NCBI GenBank assembly: GCA_036927565.1
Contig: JAYESD010000002.1
Location: forward strand, 221,033,882 to 221,097,881
Reading direction: 5' to 3'
Length of the DNA: 64,000 nt
Source of the DNA: Tuctoria greenei
Lineage: Eukaryota; Streptophyta; Magnoliopsida; Poales; Poaceae
In this document: piece after piece, positions 58,017 to 64,000 of the stretch
How the letters are laid out: the number at the start of each line of letters is the position of its first letter
Position numbering within the stretch: the stretch's first letter is position 1
Translations under genes and position numbers: made by a program
The notes under the pieces: model-generated
Databases searched by the model: none
The model's input: only the letters and a program-made list of their open reading frames with translations
What the model was told of the DNA's origin: nothing

Positions 58017-58096
58017 GTTGATGATGCCTACCACCGACGTGTGGAACGTTGGCGGCGGGCTCCCTGTATGTTCTTCACACACGCTAGACAAAAAGT

Positions 58097-58970
58097 AATT
58101 TTGCTCGTTGGTCACCACTTCCCTGCTCTTTAGTTTCATTATGGCTTACGATCCTTAACTAAGATACGGGGCATGGGTAATTCAGTGCAACAACATTCAG
58201 TGTATGGTCGCTGCCATGCTTTGGGCATGAGCCGTCCGGCCCCCTGTACTCAGCTGTTGGCTCTGGGAGGCAAGATGCGCATGCTTAGGGTATGGAACCA
58301 GGCTAAGCAGGTTGCACACCCTGGACCTCCAGCTCAGGGCTAGCCTTTCAGAAGTTAGAACCGTTCGACACCATGGACGCCGACCAAGAAAACGATCATC
58401 GGACCCCAAACACATTGTAGGTACCTCATGCGGACCCGCCTTTAGTAGGATAGCACAACTCCAACTATGACGAGACAGGAGAAATGTAACCGGGCATATG
58501 GTAGAAGATTTACGAAAGTAAGCAAAAATTAAAGCATAATGTAAATAATTTTGCTCGTCGGTTACTCCCTTCCCGCTTTTAGTCTTGTTAAGTCTTATGG
58601 TCCCGAGCCAGGCTTACAGTGCGTTGGTAATTCAGTGCGATAGTATCTGGGTTATGGTTATGGCCCTGATCAGGAGTGTGTGCCGTCCGGCCCCTGTACT
58701 CAGCCCTTAGTGCCGAAGAGGCAAAGTGTACACGCTTAGGGATGAGGACCAGGCTAAGCAGGCTGTACACTCTGGACCTCCCACGGGCGATAGCTTTTTA
58801 GGGGAGTGACCATTCGGAGCCACGGGATCTCGAGCAGGAAATCAACCAAAGAACCCCAATACATCACAGGAACCTCAAGCAAACCCGCCAGCAGCAGGAT
58901 TGCATAACTCTACTAGGCACGAGACAAGGAGAGAGTGATCGAGCATATGACAGAGAATATGCAAGAACGA
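58097..58970. repeat. About 450-bp diverged tandem duplication in element C
   Basis: 58097-58549 and 58550-58970 align: both have ttttgctcg-ggtcac/ttac, then ggtaattcagtgcga/caa, ccgtccggcccc-tgtactcag, gaggcaa, the dyad motif, and near the ends gcaggattgcataactc-like text. No frame is supported. Confidence 0.7.
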
Positions 58971-59353
58971 GGATAATTTGATGAACATAAAATTAATGCA
59001 TAATTAAATGAACATAAATGAATCATAGGGCAAGACAATGTTTCTTCTAACTTGGTAATCATAGGAGGAGGCAGACTTTACAAGAAGGCAACAACCCGCT
59101 CCGGATAACAAGGGGTGAAAAATGTACAGGCTTAGGGTTTGGAACCATGCTAAGCAGGTTGAACACCTTGGACCGGACCCACCAGAACTTAGTTGCTTCG
59201 AGCGCTACTTCTAGATGCTATGACACCTTTTTTTACAAAAAAAATATCATGCCACTATGCCCAGGGTGAAGCTTTACCGAAGTGGTGCTGGGGAGGCAAA
59301 GTGTACACTCTTAGGGTGAAGGACCAGACTAAGTAGGTTGCATACTCTGGACC
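58275..59353. repeat. Four copies of the CTTAGGG...CTAAG dyad in element C
   Basis: Copies at 58275-58326, 58726-58770, 59122-59174 and 59301-59353. The best (58726-58770) has arms GTGTACA-cg-CTTAG and CTAAG-caggc-TGTACAC around a 14-base loop ending ggaccagg. All keep cttaggg, accag/accat and ctaag, followed by a ctctggacc-like segment. The outer arm is imperfect in three copies. Confidence 0.75.
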
Positions 59354-59642
59354 TCTCACCATGCCAAAAGTAAAACTTACAGTGGATCTTCGGGTCAAAC
59401 TTACCGTAACGCCTTAGTGACGTCGTTGTCGTCGTGGTGGCAGGAAACCACTTGACGTCCTACCCATGCCCTTAGAGGCCCCTTGGTAGGTGTGGCCAAT
59501 TGGTTGGGCAAGCTTACCTCTTAGTCACAGGATGTTGTCAGTGGGCCCCCGACGTAGCCTGGGAGTATGGATAGTTGACACTGGCGGTGATGGCAACAAG
59601 GTAGCCACCAAACCGAGGCGACGCCCACCCTCAACGGCGGAA

Positions 59643-59944
59643 CATCGATGGCGGGCCCCCTGGGAGGTGCTGGAGCTAGATGCTCCAGCGGCACCCCCCA
59701 TCAACGCTAAGAAACATCGATGGCGGCCCCCCTAGGAGGTGCCAGAGCTGGCTGCTCCGGCGTCGCCCATCATCGCTGTCGAACCGTTGACGGCAGACCC
59801 CTTGGGTGGTGTCGGAGCTGGCTGCTCCAGCGTCGCCCACTGTCGGTGTAGAAACATCGACGACAGGCCCCTTGGGTGGTGTCGAAGCTGGATGTTGTAG
59901 CGTCGCCTACCATCAATGCTAAGAAACATCGATGGCGGGCCCCC
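59643..59944. repeat. 70-72-bp tandem repeat (about 4.3 units) in element C
   Basis: Units start catcgatggcgggccccctg at 59643, 59715, about 59785, about 59855 and 59927, each with a gctggagct-gctcc-type hairpin and ending ...aagaaa. The hairpin text matches the repeats of element A at 21357-21670. Confidence 0.82.
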
Positions 59945-60002
59945 TGCAGGCCTGATGAACACCATTGCCGTGAAAGCGCTACCACTTTTTTGAGGGAAAA
60001 GC

Positions 60003-60020
60003 CCCTACCTGGTGCACCAA
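60003..60020 (-). other. Element C primer-binding site
   Basis: Minus strand TTGGTGCACCAGGTAGGG next to the LTR end, two bases different from the TTGGCGCGCCAGG start of element A; both differences are CpG transitions. Confidence 0.72.
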
Positions 60021-60021
60021 A

Positions 60022-61110
60022 TGTCGAAGTGTTAATGCGACGCTTCCCCCGGATCTACTAAGGAGCAGCCCGCGGAGGTTCTTGTTCGGCAAGGTTAGGC
60101 CTCAAACTAGTGTTCTAGCGGAAGAGTATGTGACACGGTGGTTTTTATGTGGTTCGGGCCTCAAAGAGCATAACACCCTACTCCACGACTGATTGTATTG
60201 CTGGTGAGTGTGTATGCGTGTATGTGTGTGTGTGTGTGTCGGGGATTTAGTCCGGTGAGTGTGTATGTGTGTGTGCATTGAGGATTTTGAGTCTGGTCCT
60301 TGTAGCGATGGCGGTCCGGGCCTTCTATAGATAAGGTCGGACGCCGTACAAGTGGGGTCCCAGGGCCCGACACCTGGTCCCGGGGCGATCTTATCCTAAA
60401 GATCTAAAGGATTCTGCCATAAGCTTGCCTGACTGAGGTAGTAAAGACTCACTGTCTTGCCTCCTCTCTTGTCAGTAGCCCATGCATTGTTGCTGACGAT
60501 GGCAGAAGGTGTCCCGTCGGCCTGTCTTGTTGCCGCAAGCTATCCACTTGGCCTAGTGGGATAGACCTGCGGTGCCTTCACTGTGACGCAATTGGTCATA
60601 GCAGTCTTTGACCGTTGGCGTGCTCCGCCTTGGGCGCTGGAGGTGGGTGCGCATATTCAATGTTCGACTTGAGCAGGGCGCACCATCCCTTGACTCCCGT
60701 ATCATACCGTTCGAGGCGAGCCGCAAGACACGTGGAAGCGTTGGGGCTGAGCTATGCTTGGGACGCCATCCTTGGTCCTCCGTGACGTGTGGTAGCTCCA
60801 GGGATCACCAAGGATCGTGGCAACTCCGGGCCCTTCCCCGTGGTGGGTGCTGGACCCGGTGCTCCGTGCCATGTGGCTGTACCAGGGCTCTGCCCCAAGG
60901 TTGGGTGAGGTCCGGTCCCTACACGTGGCGCCTCGGGAGCCCGCAACTCCAGAGGGGCCAAGTCCCATCTTCGAGGCTTAAATGGCAGCACCGCAAATCG
61001 ATCTTGAGGGAGGCAAAGGCCTTGGTGCCTATAGGACACGTGGCGGCTCCAGACGTGCCTCGGTGTCTTCATATTGTGTGCGAGGGTACTATGTCTACAG
61101 GGTACAAACA
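60022..61110 (-). repeat. Element C 5' LTR
   Basis: 1089 bp, TGTCGAAGTG to GGTACAAACA. Matches 32594-33582 plus 57135-57227, with TG-dinucleotide tracts near 60213-60272. Followed by atacc. Confidence 0.88.
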
Positions 61111-61397
61111 ATACCTATTTTGGAGATCAAATACGGATCATAAGCTTTCGTATGACAAAATTCACGATCTTGGAGGAGCTTGCGTGCTTGATCTTCAGCT
61201 TCACTTTGGACATTGAGGTCGTCGTCGAGAAGAAGTTGATGAGGGTTGCTCCTCTCATCCATGGTAGTGTCATCACCTACACTCGTCCTTCATGAGCTTG
61301 GTGTAGCAACGGAAGAGGGTTGTGCACTTGAGTCTCCACAATGGCTTGAGCTTGCGGCCTCCTTCCTCTTTCCAAAAAACCCCTTCATCCATATCAT
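61111..61397 (-). pseudogene. B2 downstream ORF, N-terminal part
   Basis: Possible starts at 61397 or 61387 (MKGFFGKRKEA-like, aligned with MKGMNRLIGKRKEA in B1). A stop follows within about 40 codons. Ends at the C insertion; the rest is at 31346-32593. Confidence 0.55.
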
Positions 61398-62063
61398 AGC
61401 CACAACAATCAAGAACACAACAAGACATCAACTCGAAAGAAGTGATGTTAGCAAAAGCAAAATCCCAACGAATATTTCCTTGAAGAACTTGAGAGAAAAT
61501 TGCAAATGCAAGCAAAAGAAATATTTTTAAATTGGGAATTTAACAAGAGTACTTCAATGAAGAGCAATAAAACAATGTGAGCAAGAGTGACTTTGGGGAG
61601 GTATGAAATGAGGTGAAGTGTCAGGAGAAGTGCCCCTCACAACCACCATTTATAGTGTGCACTCCCCAACGGTCACTAGGGTACCAAATGTAGCCGTTGG
61701 AAGTAAGAGAGCCAAAATGGATCCATCCCCGAGTGAACCGAACAGGGCGGTCAGCCGAACTACCAGGTGGGCCCCCCTGTTCCCCCTTTTGGCGGGTGGC
61801 TCCCCAACTGCTTGTGGATTATAATGTTGGTAAATTACCACTTTTGCAGCTCAGAAAAATTGTCTTCCGAACAAAAACTCCTTTTTTCAAAACTAAACAA
61901 TTTTCTTTTTGTGAAAAATAAAGAAAAAAATGATAGTTGAGAATATAAGATTCTTAACTTACTAAGATAATGAAACATGCAGTGGGAAAATCAAACTAAA
62001 TGGGGAAAACCAAATAAAGAAAAAATAAAAATAAAGAAAGGGATAAATACAAATTTAACCTAT
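61398..62063 (-). other. B2 spacer replacing RT/integrase, with TATA box
   Basis: Colinear with 12523-13190 of B1. It has the same C/T-rich leader, TATA box, G/C block near 61730-61810 and AT-rich part. No pol sequence. Confidence 0.7.
61646..61654 (-). promoter_or_regulatory. Putative internal TATA box in B2
   Basis: Minus strand CTATAAATG within accactataaatggtgg-type context conserved with 12775-12783. Confidence 0.5.
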
Positions 62064-63050
62064 TGGATAGGTCTCGCCACCGTCCAATGAGATGGACATT
62101 CCTCCTTCTTCATTTCTTGACATCGGGACCAGAGGGATGGGCTCGGACGGCTTGTCTTGCTTCTTCCACCATACCTTCTTAGGCGGCTTGGTGGACTTGG
62201 GCCTTTGAGAAGGCCCGGACTTCTCCGTCTTCTTAGGGTGTCGGCGTGGATTATAAGGTGGGTTTTATACATAGCTCAAATTTCTCATGAATGCAATGAG
62301 CGTGTCCACCTTTGGAGGTGTGATTTCGACCTCTTGAATGTGTTTAACATTCGCCCAATGCGGATCATGGAGCATTGCTCCAACTTTGGGTGAAAGTTAA
62401 TCTTCTCCTCCTTTCCATTTATATGGAAGTGGACTTCTCCAGCTCCCACATCTATGCAAGCCTTCGTGATGCTGAGGAATGGTCGCCCAAGAATGAGTGG
62501 TGTATCCTTCTCGACCTCCATGTCGAGCCCCATGAAATGCATTGGTTTGAAGAAGTTCTGGATTTTCACCAAAACATCTTTAGCAATATCCGTCAGATAG
62601 CAAACTGAAGATCAGCCAGTTGGAGCCGCAATGGTGTTGGAGTAAGTTCCGTGAAGTTCAGCTGGTCCAAAAACCACCTTGGGCATCACACTCAAAATTC
62701 CTCCAATGTAACAAAGGGCCTTGTCAAAGTGGTGTACCCCAATTGAGCATGAGATTTCAGGACATCCAGGGTCCTTCTTCTTTTCTGGAAGCCTATTAAG
62801 GATGGATGTGCTACAGTCTTCTGTAAGCTTGACAACCATAGTGGTGGGCAATGGCCGCTTGTTATTCATTATGTCCTTGAGATAACGAGTATAAGTGGGT
62901 ACTTGCACCACATCAATCAAGGGCACATTGATGTGGATTTTTAAAATGATCTCAACAAAGCGGTTAAATTGCTCATCCACTGTTGGCTTCTTTGTCTATG
63001 AGGGAATGGCAACAAGTTGGTGTCCTCAAAGTGGTTGGCTATTCTCTCAC
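62064..63050 (-). pseudogene. B2 protease remnant, broken
   Basis: Aligns with 13190-14148 of B1. In order from 62980: VPTYTRYLKDIMNNKRPLP, NRLPEKKKDPGCPEISCSIG, then CYIGGILSVMP in place of the active site (Asp to Tyr as in B1, with further changes). The second part VKIQNFFKPMHFMGLDMEV to HINGKEEKINFHPKLEQC (62572-62370) is in another frame. The tail near 62270-62100 encodes the basic Lys/Arg-rich end in pieces. Confidence 0.65.
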
Positions 63051-63132
63051 TAGGGTAAGACTTAGGTAGAGACTCCTACGATGCTTCTAATGTACATATA
63101 CACAGCGTAAGTAAGTTACTAATGATCATGTT
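63051..63132 (-). repeat. B2 5' LTR fragment
   Basis: About 80 bp, aligned with 16020-16100 (tacgatgcttctaatgtaca and following). Joined to the protease remnant by a deletion. Confidence 0.6.
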
Positions 63133-64000
63133 TGTCGAAGTGTTAATGCGACACTTCCCCTGGATCTGCTAAGGACCGGCCCGCGGAGGTTCTTGTTCGG
63201 CGGAGCTTAGGCCTCAATCGAGTGTTTGCGCGTATGAGAGTGTATGAAACGGTGGTTTTTACGTGGTTCGGGCTGCAAGGAGCATAACACCCTACTCCAC
63301 GGTGGATTGTATTAATAGTGTGTGTGAATGTGTGTGTGTATTGGGGATTGGATTTTGGGTCCCTTGTAATGGTGGCAGTTCGGTCCTTTTATTGTCAAGG
63401 TCGAACGCCTTACAAGTGGGGTCCGTGGCCTAACAGGTGGTCCCGAGCGATATTATCCTAAAGATCTAAGACTTCTTGCATAAGCTTTCTCTGACCGTGG
63501 CTTTGAAGACTTGCCGTCTTGCCCCCTGAGTTGCCAGTGGCCCTTGTGTTGTTGCTGACAATGGCAGGGGGTGTCCCGTCCAACTGTCTCTTTCGCCGTA
63601 AGCTACCGACTTGGCAGAGTGGGATAGGCCTGCAGCATCTTCACTAAGATGCGAGATCGTAGCAGTACCTAACATTAGGTGTGCGCTGCGCCATGCGACT
63701 GGGGAAGGCGCGTATCTTTAATCCTTGACAGGGACAAGGCGTACCGCCCTCTTAACTCCTGCAACTCTTAGCCCAGGGCTAGGGGCTAGACTGTGTGGCA
63801 GCTTAGGAGCAAACCTCCGCGGAGGTCAGGTCCTGTCTTGCGGACCACGTGGCAGCTCTGGGGCTCACCTCCGCGGAGGACGTCGGATCCCGCCTTGCGG
63901 ACCACGTGGCAGCTCGGTAGCTTACCCTCGCGAGGGAGGCTGGACCCCGGCTCTTCGATCCACGTGGCAGCCCCGGAGCCCGTTCCCGAGTAGAGCCGGA
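63133..64000 (-). repeat. D: LTR of the C family, cut by the window end
   Basis: Starts TGTCGAAGTGTTAATGCGAC, as in C at 60022, and aligns through the conserved tacgtggttcgggc segment and TG tracts (63318-63342). The possible target copy is atgtt at 63128-63132. The TATA position reads CAATAAAAGG near 63384-63393. Whether it is a solo LTR or a full element cannot be seen. Confidence 0.8.
63795..64000. repeat. About 57-bp tandem repeat with G-boxes in the U3 of D
   Basis: Units start gtggcag at 63795, 63849, 63906 and 63964 (54, 57 and 58 bp). Each boundary from the second on has CACGTGGCAG; the first two units contain the 12-bp palindrome CCTCCGCGGAGG. Confidence 0.8.

Larger units (their letters stand above)
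32594..61110 (-). mobile_element. Element C: coding-free relative of element A (Dasheng/RIRE2-like pairing)
   Basis: LTR pair 32594-33582 plus 57135-57227 (3', interrupted by F1) and 60022-61110 (5'). Target duplications gtacc (32589-32593) and atacc (61111-61115) differ by one base; B1 has atacc. The internal region, 57228-60021, is only 2.8 kb and has no gag or pol. The polypurine tract and primer-binding site resemble those of element A, and it shares A's hairpin and dyad motifs, so C was probably mobilised by an A-like partner. Confidence 0.82.
61111..63132 (-). mobile_element. Element B, copy 2 (B2), 5' part
   Basis: Colinear with 12250-14148 of B1: downstream ORF N-terminus, TATA spacer, protease. 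At about 63050 the alignment jumps to B LTR sequence (63070-63130 matches 16040-16095), so gag, the primer-binding site and part of the 5' LTR are deleted. D follows at 63133. Confidence 0.82.

Noticed and set aside
57146..58139. Overlapping long minus-strand frames rich in PPKGAVGVTS-like repeats
   Set aside because: They are translations of the 42-43-bp minisatellite in different frames; the mixed period changes frame between units and no start context or domain supports a protein.

Overview
This window is plant nuclear DNA, most likely from a grass (Poaceae), and consists wholly of nested Ty3/gypsy LTR retrotransposons. I found no host gene, tRNA, rRNA, prokaryotic feature or CRISPR array. 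The grass assignment rests on the lineage mix (Tekay-like, Tat/Retand-like with an antisense extra ORF, Athila-like, CRM-like) and on resemblance to RIRE2/Dasheng-type grass elements. The species cannot be named from the sequence.

Layout. The oldest layer is a minus-strand, Athila-like, non-autonomous family (B). Two internal regions appear to share a central LTR: internal 1 (9671-15695), the LTR (15696-16328 continuing at 29176-30085) and internal 2 (30086-32593 continuing at 61111-63050). Everything else has inserted into this. Element H (Tekay-like, minus, 1-9370, running off the left edge) sits in the downstream LTR of B1 and carries a solo LTR (3069-3894, TSD ggtcc). Element A (Tat/Retand-like, minus, 16329-29175) split the central B LTR; it has gag, protease, RT, two RNase H domains and integrase on the minus strand and a spliced extra ORF on the plus strand. 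Element C (32594-61110, TSD gtacc/atacc) is a coding-free relative of A inserted in B2. C's left LTR holds solo LTR F1 (33583-57129, TSD gcaaa). F1 holds the CRM-like element G (plus, 34195-41700, TSD taacc/taaca) and an opposite-facing solo LTR R (43782-57062, TSD gatac/gatgc). R holds element E (Tekay-like with chromodomain, minus, 45972-56442, TSD tatta/tttta). A further C-type LTR (D) starts at 63133 and leaves the window.

The deepest path is B > C > F1 > R > E, five layers, four of them bounded by recognisable 5-bp duplications. Segment lengths add up when insertions are removed: F1 about 2750, R about 2805 and the E LTRs 2834 and 2807 bp; the C LTRs 1082 and 1089 bp.

All coding regions are decayed by nonsense changes (several fit CpG or CpHpG methylation decay), frameshifts in homopolymer runs and lost catalytic residues, so no copy looks autonomous now. 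The features most worth a second look are the B family (gag-protease and a downstream ORF behind a conserved TATA box, with reverse transcriptase and integrase missing in both copies), the palindromic 12-mer arrays in the F/R/E LTR, the dyad module shared by A and C, the G-box repeats in the A/C/D LTRs, and a roughly 2-kb inverted repeat formed by F1 and R.
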